Counted from the first letter of the stretch, positions 27,488 to 37,124 are shown. The stretch is 64,000 bases of DNA from Paenibacillus sp. FSL H7-0357 (GCF_000758525.1 NZ_CP009241.1:6634001-6698000), one strand, 5' to 3'. The notes: generated from the letters alone by a model not told the origin. Made by a program: numbers and translations.

Positions 27488-29290
27488 CTATTTGAAATCG
27501 CTATCACCCGGAATGGAAAAGTAAATTTTTGTGCCCTTCCCTTCCTCGCTTTCGATATTCAGTCCATGCTTCTCCCCGTAATACAAGACCAGTCTCTGGT
27601 GCACATTGCGCAGACCGATCCGGCTTCGCTGCTCTTCCTCAGCTTGGGCAATTACCGTCAAAATTTCGGATAGCCGCTTCTCTGTCATCCCTGCACCGTC
27701 ATCTGCCACAAGCACTTGTATTTCACCATCAGACAAAACGACACTTACCCGCACGTTAACCGTTCCTTCTTTATTCTCCAGTCCGTGGACAACAGAATTC
27801 TCCACCAGCGGCTGGATGATCAGCGGCGGAATCAGGATATCGGAGGTTTGGGCGTCGAAATCAATTTCAAACATCAGCCTGTCCTCATACCGGAATTTCT
27901 GAATCTCCAGATAGGAGCGGATCATTTCAATCTCTTCCTTCATCGGCGCACGTTCTCTGCCTACCTCCAGATTTTTGCGCATAAGCTTTCCGAGAAGTCT
28001 GACGATATTGGCGATCTCCTTCTCTCCCTTAAGATGGGCATTCATCCGGATGGACTCCAGGGCATTAAACAGGAAATGCGGGTGAATCTGGCTGGCCATC
28101 ATTTTCAATTTAATTTCTCTCTGGGCGATTTCCAGTTTATTATTCTTCTCATTGCTCTCTATCACTTGAGCGATCAGCCGGTTTATGCTTCCCACCATAT
28201 AGTTAAACTGCCGTGACAGCTGTCCTATTTCGTCGGTCCCATCGATATGAGAGACTACGTTCAGGTTGCCTAAGGCCACCTGATTCAGTTGGCGGCTGAG
28301 CCGGAGCAGGCGGTTGGTCGTCAATAAAGAAATGGTATAGACAAGCACCAGCGCAACAAGCAGCACTCCGACGATGATCACCAGCCCAAGAACGCTCACT
28401 TTATTCGCACTGCTAAGAATGCTGCTTCGCTCAAATACGGTAATCACCTTCAGTTGGCTGATGCTAAACGAAGGAGTCATCTCATCGACAATAACATAGG
28501 AATCTTCGCCCTTTACCATGGTTCTAAACACGCCTTTAGTTTTCGTACTCAAGTCTATATCGATATCAAAGGCATCCAGCGTAGTCCCCACCAGCTCCGG
28601 GTTCTTGGCGGCAGTAATATATCCCTGCTCATCTGTAATAAGCGTTTCAAAGGGCTCCTGGTACAGCATTCCATTCAGCTCATCGGGATTTACCTGCACC
28701 ATTAATACACCGGGTTTTTTGTACTCCGAATAAGGCACCTGCCGGATGAGGCTTAACTTATTAATCGTTCCTTTTTCACTGGTTTCATATTTTTCCTTGT
28801 CGGGGATATACAGCCAGTGTATTCCTTTGGTCCCCACAACCTTCTGATACCATGATCTGGATTCAATCTCCGGAGTCAGGGGAGCGATAGACATATTATC
28901 AACTAGCGTCTGGTTATCAATGAAGAAACGGATGTTGGAGAGTTCGCGATACTGCAATATATAATCCTTGAAATCTGTAAAGTTTATATAAGCCTTCGTC
29001 AGCTCCAGGATGCTGGGATACTGCGTAGTGACAAGGGTCTTGAAATCGCCGTCGAAATAGAGCAGATTCGAAATATCCGTGGGAACCCGCAGTTTGCTTG
29101 CCATTTGACTTTTGATTTTCTCCAAATTATTGGTTGCCTGGTCAATGGCTCTGTCCAAGGCAGCCCCGCGAAAATACCCGGTTAGGGCAATGCCTATAAT
29201 CAGTACAGGAATCATAACGACTACAATGTAGAACAGAATGAACTTATATTTCAGCTTCATGTTATTGATCATCCGCACTAGATTTTTCAC
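27488..29290 (-). CDS. YesM-like sensor histidine kinase
   Basis: A 600-residue membrane kinase. TM1 (about 12-35, FILFYIVVVMIPVLIIGIAL) and TM2 (about 290-315) flank an extracytoplasmic Cache-type sensor, followed by HAMP (about 315-370), His_kinase with QIHPHFLFNALESIRM and HATPase_c with ENSVVHGLENK and DDGAGM. These traits define the YesM/LytS group that partners AraC-type response regulators. The GTG at 29290 is preferred, with GAGGAGGG eight bases upstream. The cognate regulator gene lies 132 bases upstream. It probably senses a glycan, directly or through the binding protein, and controls the transporter/GH95 genes. Confidence 0.92.
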   Translation of the reverse strand: MKNLVRMINNMKLKYKFILFYIVVVMIPVLIIGIALTGYFRGAALDRAIDQATNNLEKIKSQMASKLRVPTDISNLLYFDGDFKTLVTTQYPSILELTKAYINFTDFKDYILQYRELSNIRFFIDNQTLVDNMSIAPLTPEIESRSWYQKVVGTKGIHWLYIPDKEKYETSEKGTINKLSLIRQVPYSEYKKPGVLMVQVNPDELNGMLYQEPFETLITDEQGYITAAKNPELVGTTLDAFDIDIDLSTKTKGVFRTMVKGEDSYVIVDEMTPSFSISQLKVITVFERSSILSSANKVSVLGLVIIVGVLLVALVLVYTISLLTTNRLLRLSRQLNQVALGNLNVVSHIDGTDEIGQLSRQFNYMVGSINRLIAQVIESNEKNNKLEIAQREIKLKMMASQIHPHFLFNALESIRMNAHLKGEKEIANIVRLLGKLMRKNLEVGRERAPMKEEIEMIRSYLEIQKFRYEDRLMFEIDFDAQTSDILIPPLIIQPLVENSVVHGLENKEGTVNVRVSVVLSDGEIQVLVADDGAGMTEKRLSEILTVIAQAEEEQRSRIGLRNVHQRLVLYYGEKHGLNIESEEGKGTKIYFSIPGDSDFK

Positions 29291-29422
29291 AACGTTCCCT
29301 CCTCTCCTAATCTGTTCACCCGAATCATGGCAAACAGGCCGCTCCCTCATCTGCCGCAGATAGGGAACAGCCTGTCTATCATAATGCTCACGTTGATCGT
29401 TCGGCAAGTGCGCTGGCCAAGA

Positions 29423-30964
29423 TTAATTATCCTTGCGGTAGGCGGTTGGGGATACCCCGACGTATTTGCGGAACTTGGCGTTAAAATAATCGGAATTCAT
29501 ATACCCGACTCTTTCAGCAACTTCATACACCTTCATGCCCTGTGTCAGAAATTGCTTCGCTTTCTCAATTCTCACCTTATCCAGATAGGTATTAAAATGT
29601 TCGCCCATCTGGTTCTTGAACATTTTGCCCAGATAGGCGCTATTATAATTAAATATTTGCGCAAGCATCCCCAGCTTCAAGTTCTCATTGTAGCGGCGCT
29701 GGATCAAATCGGTGATCCGTTTAATCTCATCGCCCTTTCCGCCACTGTTCATCTGCTTCGAAATTTGCTCAAGGTAGTTCCCGGCCATATTCTCGATATC
29801 GCTCAGATAATAACTGCTGTACACTTCCCCCGTGGGAGAAGGATTGCCCGCAATAAAGGAACGGATGTCTGGGGTAGCTGCCTCCAGGCGGGCAACCGTA
29901 CTGCTCATGATCCGGATCAGATTATCTTTGATATACGTCTCATTGCGTTTTATAGCAACAAGTTTGCGGATGATCTGCCCGACCAGCGCCTGAATGGCTT
30001 CATTACTCCCGGTTTCAATCGCAAGCAGCAGTTCCATCTCTTCATCGCGTTCCAATTCCTCAATGTCTTCAGTCTCTTCGATCCGAACCAGCCATTCATC
30101 TGGCTGTCCGCTCAGAAGAATTTCCCTGCGTCCGAAAAAAGCTGCCTCCAGCAGCTCGCGGGCTGCGGAAAAAGACTGGCTTGCCAGCTGAGGATCGGCA
30201 ACTCCGCCTCCGGAAGCGGCATAAAAATCCAATCCCTCTTTGGAAATAACTCTATTGAGGTCATTCCACAATGCTGTGCGGGCATCCCCGTCCTTGAGCG
30301 GTTCCTTCAACAGGATTCCCATATATGGAGGCAAGGTGAAGAACAATGCTTCCTCTGCCGGCCAATGCTGCTCCAGCAAGCTGCGTACACGATCTTCACT
30401 TCCGTCTTCGCCTTTCTGCGCCTGTTTCAGCTCAAGCAGTACAATTTCACAGCTCCACCCCGTAAGCCCTAGTCCGGCTGCTGATTCTGCCGTGTCAAAA
30501 CCATTCTCGCGCGGCTGAAGCAGCTCGCGCAGCAGCGCTTCATTGCCGCGTACCGGGAAATCCATCTGAAGCTGGCTCAATTGCTCCTCCTGGCTTATCG
30601 TGACACGCAGATCATGAAGATAGGAGATCAATTCCTCTTCGTCGACCGGCTTCAGCAAATATCCGTCAATATGATAGGAGATCGCCCGTTTGGCATATTC
30701 GAAGTCAGCATGACCGCTAAGAATAATCACATGGCAGTTAGCGTTTTCTTTGCGCAGCTCATTAATCAGCTCCAGGCCGTCCATTCCCGGCATGCGAATA
30801 TCTGCGACAATTAGCTTGGGAGCAAAGCTATGGAACTTATCAAGCGCCTCGAATCCGTTTGCCGCCGTCGCCACTACGGTGTAACCCAGCTCCTCCCAAG
30901 AGATTAGTGTACGCATCCCCTCCCTCAGCTTGGGCTCGTCATCTACAATCAGCACTTTTATCAT
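29423..30964 (-). CDS. YesN-like AraC-family response regulator
   Basis: A 513-residue regulator. The N-terminal receiver (1-120) carries DD at 8-9, acceptor Asp55 in IVADIRMPGMDG and KPVDEEELI. A long middle region (about 130-400) is variable. The C-terminal AraC DNA-binding domain (about 410-513) has two helix-turn-helix motifs, ending YMNSDYFNAKFRKYVGVSPTAYR-like. It is encoded immediately before its predicted kinase and is expected to activate the ABC transporter and GH95 genes. Confidence 0.93.
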   Translation of the reverse strand: MIKVLIVDDEPKLREGMRTLISWEELGYTVVATAANGFEALDKFHSFAPKLIVADIRMPGMDGLELINELRKENANCHVIILSGHADFEYAKRAISYHIDGYLLKPVDEEELISYLHDLRVTISQEEQLSQLQMDFPVRGNEALLRELLQPRENGFDTAESAAGLGLTGWSCEIVLLELKQAQKGEDGSEDRVRSLLEQHWPAEEALFFTLPPYMGILLKEPLKDGDARTALWNDLNRVISKEGLDFYAASGGGVADPQLASQSFSAARELLEAAFFGRREILLSGQPDEWLVRIEETEDIEELERDEEMELLLAIETGSNEAIQALVGQIIRKLVAIKRNETYIKDNLIRIMSSTVARLEAATPDIRSFIAGNPSPTGEVYSSYYLSDIENMAGNYLEQISKQMNSGGKGDEIKRITDLIQRRYNENLKLGMLAQIFNYNSAYLGKMFKNQMGEHFNTYLDKVRIEKAKQFLTQGMKVYEVAERVGYMNSDYFNAKFRKYVGVSPTAYRKDN

Positions 30965-31065
30965 TAGTCTTCAGCCCCTAAGAAGCGTAGTTCCGTAAGG
31001 ACAGCTCAAGCGCTGCCCTATCGGGTATCGCGGGCAGATCGCCAGCCCCATTCTTGCAAGCCCAG

Positions 31066-32562
31066 TTATTTCCGGTATGTAGCCAGTTTATCATTCAATT
31101 CGCGGGTCTGGCCGTATACGTCCTGGTAAATACTGAATAATCCATCATAGACCGCAACTTGCCCGGCATTCGGCTTAAACACTTCTGCAGGACGGATGAA
31201 TGCTTCTGCACATGCACCAAGGGAAGGGAACCAGCCGCTGCCGTAGGCAGCCAGCATTGCCGCACCCATAGCCGGGCCCTGTTCACTCTCCAGCTTGATA
31301 ATCGACGCATTGAAAATATCAGCCTGCATTTGCAGCCAGGCCTCATTCTTCGCACCGCCGCCGATCGCCACAATCTCTGTAATTTCCTTACCCGATTCAC
31401 GCACAATTTCAATCGACTCGCGCAGGGAGAACGTAATTCCTTCCAAGACCGAACGGGTGAAGTGGGACAAGGTATGGCCGGAGTCCATGCCGATGAAGCT
31501 GCCGCGGATATTTGCATCCGGATGAGGCGTGCGTTCACCAACGATGTACGGTGTGAACAACAGCCCGCCGCTTCCAGCCGGCACATCGTTTACACCTTTC
31601 AGCAATTCGTCAAAGCTCTTCTCCGCCGCAAAGGTTTCTTTGAACCAGGTAAGACTATGTCCCGCAGCAAGAGTAACGCCCATAATATAATAGGCATCCT
31701 TCTCCCCGTGATTAAAGAAATGGACCTTACCTTCCAGATTAAGATCCTTGTTGCTCTCATAGGAGAGGACCACACCGGAAGTGCCGATGCTGCACATCGT
31801 CCTGCCTTCACCCAGAATACCGGCGCCGAGCGCGCCGCAGGCGTTATCCGCACCGCCGGCAAATACCTTAGTGGATGTCAGAAGGCCGGAGGCTTCAGCA
31901 ATCTCAGGCAGCAGCGTTCCCGTCAGTTCGAAGGACTCTACCAGTCTAGGGCACAGCGAGACCGGAAGTGAGAAAGCTTCGGCAATTTCCGTACTCCACT
32001 GCTTCGCACCTACGTCCAGCAGCAATGTACCCGCCGCGTCGGAATAATCCATCGCATAATCACCGGTTAGACGGAAACGCACGTAATCCTTCGGCAGAAG
32101 GAACTGGTGCGCTTGCGCCAGCACCTCTGGCTCATTCTCCTGAACCCACAGGATTTTGGGCAGTGTGAACCCTTCCAAGGCGCGGTTTCTGGCAATGTTG
32201 ATCAGCTTTGTTCCCAGTTTCTTCTCTATTGTACGGCATTGTGCTGTAGTGCGGGTGTCATTCCAGAGAATTGCCGGACGCAGCACATTACCTTCGCTGT
32301 CCACCAGCACCAGACCATGCATTTGCCCCGAAAAGCTGATGCCGTCCACTTGCGAAGGATCTACACCAGACACCTCGATCAGACGGCGGAGGCTAACCAG
32401 CGTTCCTTTCACCCAGTCCTCGGGATTCTGTTCACTCCAGTTCGGCTGGGGTCTGCTAAGCGGGTAGGCTTCGGAATGCTCGAAGGCCACCTTTCCCTGC
32501 GGATCAACCAATACAGTCTTTACCGCACTGGTCCCCAGGTCTACACCGATTACATATTTCAT
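31066..32562 (-). CDS. xylB: Xylulokinase
   Basis: A 498-residue FGGY-family kinase that phosphorylates D-xylulose with ATP to xylulose 5-phosphate. The N-terminal GVDLGTSAVKTVLVD phosphate loop, SGQMHGLVLVD, LWNDTRT, and the C-terminal GGGAKNEAWLQMQADIF motif are intact, and length matches the family. It follows xylA in the same direction after a 203-base gap with a terminator-like hairpin, so expression may be lower than that of xylA. Confidence 0.95.
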   Translation of the reverse strand: MKYVIGVDLGTSAVKTVLVDPQGKVAFEHSEAYPLSRPQPNWSEQNPEDWVKGTLVSLRRLIEVSGVDPSQVDGISFSGQMHGLVLVDSEGNVLRPAILWNDTRTTAQCRTIEKKLGTKLINIARNRALEGFTLPKILWVQENEPEVLAQAHQFLLPKDYVRFRLTGDYAMDYSDAAGTLLLDVGAKQWSTEIAEAFSLPVSLCPRLVESFELTGTLLPEIAEASGLLTSTKVFAGGADNACGALGAGILGEGRTMCSIGTSGVVLSYESNKDLNLEGKVHFFNHGEKDAYYIMGVTLAAGHSLTWFKETFAAEKSFDELLKGVNDVPAGSGGLLFTPYIVGERTPHPDANIRGSFIGMDSGHTLSHFTRSVLEGITFSLRESIEIVRESGKEITEIVAIGGGAKNEAWLQMQADIFNASIIKLESEQGPAMGAAMLAAYGSGWFPSLGACAEAFIRPAEVFKPNAGQVAVYDGLFSIYQDVYGQTRELNDKLATYRK

Positions 32563-32672
32563 ATTGATCCTCCTAAAAGTTTTGCGAGCTTTTGCTTCTG
32601 GGATTTCACTCCGAGCAAAACTCGCTTCGTAAGCATCCGCTAAAAGTTATATGAAGAAACATCATTTACAAG

Positions 32673-32711
32673 AAAAGGGGCTGCCGAAGAATGCTCTCTT
32701 CAGCAACCCCC
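32673..32711 (-). terminator. Terminator-like hairpin between xylA and xylB
   Basis: GGGG-TGC-GAAGA pairs with TTC-GCA-CCCC and is followed by TTTT on the minus strand, 55 bases past the xylA stop. A second stem (GCGAGCTTTTGC/GCAAAACTCGC, about 32590-32630) precedes xylB. Confidence 0.65.
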
Positions 32712-32765
32712 GTTGCGTTAATATCGGCTGAACTAAAGTCTGAGCCGTAAGCTCAAGCCCTAATC

Positions 32766-34082
32766 CTACTCAGCCAGGATGTATTGGTTCAAAGTAGCTC
32801 TGAGCAGTTCTTGACGTCCGGACTCATTGCGGCGCGGATTTTCGTTGTTCAGTGCGTATTCGGCAAGCGAAGCCAATGTTGCTTTGCCGGAAACGATGTC
32901 TGCCCCTACGCCTTCATTAAAGCTGCTGTAACGTTTCGCGATGAAGTCTTCAAATACGCGGTCTTCAAGCAATTTAGCGGCAACTTTAAGGCCTTTGGCA
33001 TAAGTGTCCATACCGGCGATGTGCGCCAGGAACAGATCCTCAGCTTCGAAGGAAGGACGGCGTACTTTGGAGTCAAAGTTGATTCCGCCTTTGCCAAGTC
33101 CGTCATTCTTGAGTACTTCATAAAGCGTAAGAGTTGCATCGTAAATGTTAACCGGGAATTCATCGGTATCCCAGCCCAGCAATGTATCGCCTTGGTTTGC
33201 GTCAAGCGATCCAAGCATGCCGTTAGTGCGTGCTACACGCAGTTCATGCTCAAAAGTATGACCGGCAAGTGTTGCATGGTTAGCTTCAAGGTTCAGCTTG
33301 AAGTGCTTATCGAGGTTATATTTCTGCAGGAACGCAATTGTTGTTGCTGCATCGAAGTCATATTGATGTTTGGTAGGCTCTTTTGGTTTAGGCTCGATCA
33401 GGAATTGGCCGTCGAAGCCGATTTCCTTAGCGTAATCTACAGCCAGGCTGAACAGACGTGCAATGTTATCCTGCTCAAGGCCCATATCTGTGTTAAGCAA
33501 TTCCTCGTAGCCTTCACGGCCACCCCAGAATACATAGTTTTGTGCGCCCAGACGTTTACCAACTTCCAGACCCTTCTTCACTTGTGCAGCTGCATGTGCG
33601 AAGACATCAGCATTAGGAGTGGAGCCTGCACCGTGCATATAACGCGGATTAGTGAACATGTTGGCTGTGTTCCACAGCAATTTCTTGCCGGAAGTCTTCA
33701 TGCCTTGTTCAAGGATATCTACGATGGTATCAATGTTGCTGTAGAACTCACGCAAAGATGCGCCTTCAGGAGCGATGTCCACATCATGGAAGCAGTAGTA
33801 CGGCAGGTCCATCTTCTCCATGAATTCAAAAGCCGCTTCAGCGCGGGCTTTAGCCTTGTCCAGGCCACTCAGGTGATTCCAGCTGCGGATTGCAGTTTCT
33901 GCGCCGAACGGATCGGAACCGCCAGCAGTTAATGTATGCCAATATGCCATTGCAAACTTCAGGTGCTCTTCCATGGTTTTGCCGGCTACGATTTCTTTAG
34001 GATTGTAGAATTTGAATGCGAATGGGTTGGTGGAACGGCTTCCCTCGTAAGAGATCTTGCTCACTGTTTCAAAATAAGCCAT
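32766..34082 (-). CDS. xylA: Xylose isomerase
   Basis: A 438-residue class II xylose isomerase converting D-xylose to D-xylulose. Typical motifs are present: [58 protein letters not shown] and LGWDTDEFP, which hold the two-metal site. It starts at ATG with GAGGAGG about nine bases upstream. It is the first gene of the xyl transcription unit, divergent from xylR across a 327-base region holding candidate operator and cre sites. Confidence 0.97.
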   Translation of the reverse strand: MAYFETVSKISYEGSRSTNPFAFKFYNPKEIVAGKTMEEHLKFAMAYWHTLTAGGSDPFGAETAIRSWNHLSGLDKAKARAEAAFEFMEKMDLPYYCFHDVDIAPEGASLREFYSNIDTIVDILEQGMKTSGKKLLWNTANMFTNPRYMHGAGSTPNADVFAHAAAQVKKGLEVGKRLGAQNYVFWGGREGYEELLNTDMGLEQDNIARLFSLAVDYAKEIGFDGQFLIEPKPKEPTKHQYDFDAATTIAFLQKYNLDKHFKLNLEANHATLAGHTFEHELRVARTNGMLGSLDANQGDTLLGWDTDEFPVNIYDATLTLYEVLKNDGLGKGGINFDSKVRRPSFEAEDLFLAHIAGMDTYAKGLKVAAKLLEDRVFEDFIAKRYSSFNEGVGADIVSGKATLASLAEYALNNENPRRNESGRQELLRATLNQYILAE

Positions 34083-34114
34083 TTGTAAAATCCTCCTCGA
34101 TATTTTGCTTCGCC

Positions 34115-34190
34115 CGCAAGCGTTTACAGCATCATCTTAACACATCTTCAGAACTTTGTATATTGGTTAAACAAAGTTTTAAACAACTTT
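34115..34190. promoter_or_regulatory. Candidate cre and XylR operator in the xylA-xylR intergenic region
   Basis: CGCAAGCGTTTACA (34115-34128) matches 12 of 14 cre positions. Further up, AAAGTT-TTAAAC-AACTTT (34173-34190) is a perfect inverted repeat, and TTAAACAA occurs at 34167 and 34179 with a 12-base period. GTTTAAAC-containing palindromes are typical of Bacillus xyl operators, so XylR binding is likely. Confidence 0.45.
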
Positions 34191-34409
34191 TTATTTGTCT
34201 ATTTCTTGTCCTCCGCGAGTAGGGCCAAAACCCCGTCCCCTGCCACTCTATCGTTTAACATGACCATAAAGTACCCTTTGACAGCAGCGCCTATGCGTTG
34301 CCATTCGTTTGAACACAATGCGCTTCCTGTTGCATTTTTCCGCACATCACTCTAGACTAAGTGGCATACTACTCTAATGAGAACGTTGTCAAAAAAGGAA
34401 GTGTACTTC

Positions 34410-35570
34410 GTGAAAGTTACCGGTGACCAGGCGCTGGTCAAAAAAATCAATAAGTCGATTATTTTACATATGATCCGCACGCATTCTCCGGTCTCCCGGG
34501 CCAAAGTCTCCGAGATGACCGGCCTTAATAAAGCAACCGTGTCCAACCTTGTCGCCGAGCTTTGCGGACAGGAGCTTGTGACTGAAGCCGGCCCCGGGGA
34601 ATCCAGCGGCGGACGCAAACCGCTCATGCTGCATTTTAACAAAATGGCGGGAAGCGTCATCGGCATTGAGCTGCGCGTAAAGCAGCTCACGGCGGTGCTC
34701 TGCGATCTGGACGGCGGGGTGCTTCACGAGCGGGATTGCCGGTTGGATGCCCATGATTTCCCTTATGTTGTGAATCAGATGAAGGCTATCATTGCGGAAC
34801 TGATCACCAAATCCCCCGCGTCGCCTTACGGTATCGTTGGAATCGGAGTAGGTGTGCCGGGGATGGTCGATGAGAACGGCGTGGTGCTGTTCGCCCCCAA
34901 CCTTGGCTGGGAGATGGTGGATTTACGTTCCATTCTGGAGAGTACCTTCGCTGTTCCCGTCACGATAGACAATGAAGCCAATGCGGGTGCACAGGGAGAG
35001 CTTAATTTCGGAGCAGCCCGGGGCGTGCGCCACCTGCTGTATATCAGTGCCGGTTCAGGGATCGGATCGGGAATTATCATCGGGGGAGAGCTGTACAAGG
35101 GCGCCCGCGGATATGCCGGAGAAACCGGACATATGACCATTGAAGCGGAAGGCAAACCCTGCAGCTGCGGAAGCCGGGGCTGCTGGGAGCTGTATGCCTC
35201 CGAGAAGACCTATGACAACTCAAACTTGTCATTGCCTGCCCGCACTACCACAGAACTGGTCCGCCATGCGCTGGACGGGCAGGAGGATACGCTGCGCCAC
35301 TTCTCAACCATGGGCGAATATCTGGGCATTGGCGTCACGAATCTGATCAACAGCTTCAATCCGGAGCTGATTGTTATCGGAGGAGCCCTGTCCGAGGCCG
35401 AGCCTTGGCTGGGCGAACCGCTGCGCAGCGTAGTGGCTAAGCGTACGCTGCCCTACCATAAGCAGCAGCTGGAGATCACTTTTTCCAAGCTGGGCAGCCG
35501 CGGGACCATGATCGGTGCGGGCTTTTCGGCCGTGATGCATTTTCTCGGCAATATCAGGGTAACCCTGTAG
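34410..35570 (+). CDS. xylR: ROK-family xylose repressor
   Basis: About 386 residues. An N-terminal winged helix-turn-helix (about 15-75, SPVSRAKVSEMTGLNKATVS) is followed by a ROK sugar-binding domain with GVGVPGMVDENG, DNEANAGAQGE and the zinc motif CSCGSRGCWE. It should repress xylAB in the absence of xylose. The GTG at 34410, with AGGA ten bases before it, gives the family length; an ATG 33 bases upstream lacks a good ribosome site. Confidence 0.93.
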   Translation: MKVTGDQALVKKINKSIILHMIRTHSPVSRAKVSEMTGLNKATVSNLVAELCGQELVTEAGPGESSGGRKPLMLHFNKMAGSVIGIELRVKQLTAVLCDLDGGVLHERDCRLDAHDFPYVVNQMKAIIAELITKSPASPYGIVGIGVGVPGMVDENGVVLFAPNLGWEMVDLRSILESTFAVPVTIDNEANAGAQGELNFGAARGVRHLLYISAGSGIGSGIIIGGELYKGARGYAGETGHMTIEAEGKPCSCGSRGCWELYASEKTYDNSNLSLPARTTTELVRHALDGQEDTLRHFSTMGEYLGIGVTNLINSFNPELIVIGGALSEAEPWLGEPLRSVVAKRTLPYHKQQLEITFSKLGSRGTMIGAGFSAVMHFLGNIRVTL

Positions 35571-35704
35571 ACAAATTGACGTAAATTTGCCGCATTTAAA
35601 GCAGCCCAAAGTGCAGCAATAAGCAGGGCAATCCTTTATAATTAGGTCATAACTGTGTGACATATGTCACCATCACCCCTTTTTCTGAAAGCGAGAGTGA
35701 GTCT

Positions 35705-35905
35705 ATGACCTATGTTGATACGTCTGATCTTTCAGCGCAGATGTTCATCACTGTGCTGCTGCTGCTGCTCATCATTGCTCCTTTAGTCAGTCTCGGTGTA
35801 CTGCGTCTGTTCCAATCGAGGAAGAAATCGGGATTCATGCTTATTATCAGCGGTGTTGTTGTATACGCTATTTTTCAAGTAATCATGTCCTTTACCCAAG
35901 CTTAA
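35705..35905 (+). CDS. Small two-helix membrane protein, unknown
   Basis: A 66-residue protein with two predicted transmembrane helices (about 12-32 and 43-62) joined by a basic loop (FQSRKKSGF). GAGAGTGAG lies just ahead of the ATG at 35705; a GTG 48 bases upstream is a less likely start. No family was recognised. It lies downstream of xylR and ahead of a palindromic terminator-like repeat. Confidence 0.6.
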   Translation: MTYVDTSDLSAQMFITVLLLLLIIAPLVSLGVLRLFQSRKKSGFMLIISGVVVYAIFQVIMSFTQA

Positions 35906-35933
35906 GCGAGAGCTTCGAACCCTTTGCTCCTGC

Positions 35934-35982
35934 CCGTACAAAAACTAGCCGGCATCACAAAAGCAGACTATTTTTTGTACGG
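35934..35982. terminator. Inverted repeat, possible bidirectional terminator
   Basis: CCGTACAAAAA and TTTTTGTACGG are perfect 11-base arms around a 27-base loop, between the small membrane-protein gene and the convergent GNAT gene. Confidence 0.5.
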
Positions 35983-36003
35983 AAACTTGCTCCCCGGACT
36001 GCC

Positions 36004-36402
36004 TCAGCTCCGTTCTGCGTCATTTAGAGAAAGACTGCAGATGAAACGCTCGACTCCGGGATATTTTTCCCCCAGACTCTTAACTGCAAATCCGCTATTC
36101 CTGTAGAACCCAACGGCGTCATGGTCTGTCTCCGCGGTTATCGTGTCATATTCAGCAGTTCTGCGGAGTTCCTCTACCATCTTTCTGCCGATCCCTTTCC
36201 CGCGCCACTGCTCCTGAACTGCAAGATGCCTGATCTCCGCCGCTTTCCTGGAATGCCGCATGATTCCGATGAGCCCTGCCAACCGTCCATTCTCAAAGCA
36301 GCCCAGCAATTCTGTACAATCATTTGCAATATATCCCGCAAGCACCTGCTCGCTTTTCTCATCAAGCTCCTCATCGGCAGCCCACATGCACTCGGCCAGC
36401 AA
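36004..36402 (-). CDS. GNAT N-acetyltransferase, possibly 5'-truncated
   Basis: About 132 residues of GNAT fold, with the acetyl-CoA loop QEQWRGKGIGRKMVEELRR and the C-terminal strand DHDAVGFYRNSGFAVKSLG. The first usable start is TTG at 36402, but family-like sequence continues upstream in frame (KDYGAVKRLLAEC) to the edge of an inverted-repeat element at 36428. The gene may have lost its normal start through that insertion. Substrate unknown; possibly a pseudogene. Confidence 0.65.
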   Translation of the reverse strand: MLAECMWAADEELDEKSEQVLAGYIANDCTELLGCFENGRLAGLIGIMRHSRKAAEIRHLAVQEQWRGKGIGRKMVEELRRTAEYDTITAETDHDAVGFYRNSGFAVKSLGEKYPGVERFICSLSLNDAERS

Positions 36403-36427
36403 ACGTTTTACTGCCCCGTAATCCTTA

Positions 36428-36643
36428 TATATAGATTGAACTTAAGGTTTTAGAGTACAGGATCAGTCGCAACTACGGAGAATATTTGGACTTCCGGCCG
36501 CTGTTGTCTTCAGATTTCTTGATTTAACCGCTCTTAGCGGTAGAAATCCGAAGACAAAGGCGGACGCTACCGCTCCTCCAGTTCCAAAATCCCCCTCCGT
36601 TCCTCCTTTTCCTTATCTCAAGTTTTTAAGTTCAATCTATATA
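36428..36643. mobile_element. MITE-like inverted-repeat element
   Basis: Perfect 18-base inverted arms, TATATAGATTGAACTTAA (36428-36445) and its complement (36626-36643), enclose about 180 bases with no open frame. Inside is a strong palindrome (36506-36555) with GTCTTC/GAAGAC, GATTTC/GAAATC and ACCGC/GCGGT stems. Structure fits a non-autonomous miniature element. It sits at the 5' edge of the GNAT gene. Confidence 0.7.
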
Positions 36644-36800
36644 GTCCTTTAAATTCATTAACAAGGTTTGCAGCATCCTTTCATCGGTTGGAGATCCATA
36701 TGTACATTGAACGATTCGGACGGATACAAGCCCGGCAACGCAAAGACCGCCCCCATCTCGGAAGCGGCCGGTATCCTCTTATTCAAGAGCAAAGGCTGTA

Positions 36801-37034
36801 TTATACAGTTGCCAAAGCCTTGTCGAATTGCGTTTTGTTCATGCCTACGATTTTGAAATCGCCGATGACGGTTACAGGTACAGCTCTCATACCCATATCC
36901 CAAACCTGCTGCGCGTAATCATCATTCTGCTCGATGTTGCGTTCCTCGTAGGATACACCCTTCTCGCTCAGGAAGCTCTTCACCTGACGGCAATGCGGGC
37001 AATTGGTTGAAGTGTATACAATTACATTTTCCAT
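36801..37034 (-). CDS. Glutaredoxin-family thiol-disulfide protein
   Basis: A 77-residue glutaredoxin/NrdH-like protein with the redox motif CPHC (Cys12, Cys15), the cis-Pro segment MRAVPVTVIGD and the C-terminal GMNKTQFDKAL. It reduces disulfides, probably drawing electrons from the thioredoxin reductase encoded 90 bases upstream in the same direction. It starts at ATG with AAGGAGGAG close by. The gene pair looks like one transcription unit. Confidence 0.9.
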   Translation of the reverse strand: MENVIVYTSTNCPHCRQVKSFLSEKGVSYEERNIEQNDDYAQQVWDMGMRAVPVTVIGDFKIVGMNKTQFDKALATV

Positions 37035-37124
37035 AGTTGATCTCCTCCTTAATTTTATATGAACAGTATAGATCAGGGTAGTATCTATTGTAGCACCGGA
37101 GTGCCTTTTATTCCAAATAGAGGG

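Noticed and set aside
29327..30472. 381-residue plus-strand frame opposite the YesN gene
   Set aside because: Antisense to a clear AraC response regulator; composition and lack of a ribosome site fit a shadow frame.
32784..33932. 382-residue plus-strand frame opposite xylA
   Set aside because: Antisense shadow of a highly conserved gene, with no recognisable domain.
36658..36903. 81-residue minus-strand frame overlapping glutaredoxin
   Set aside because: It overlaps the intact glutaredoxin gene in another frame and shows no domain.
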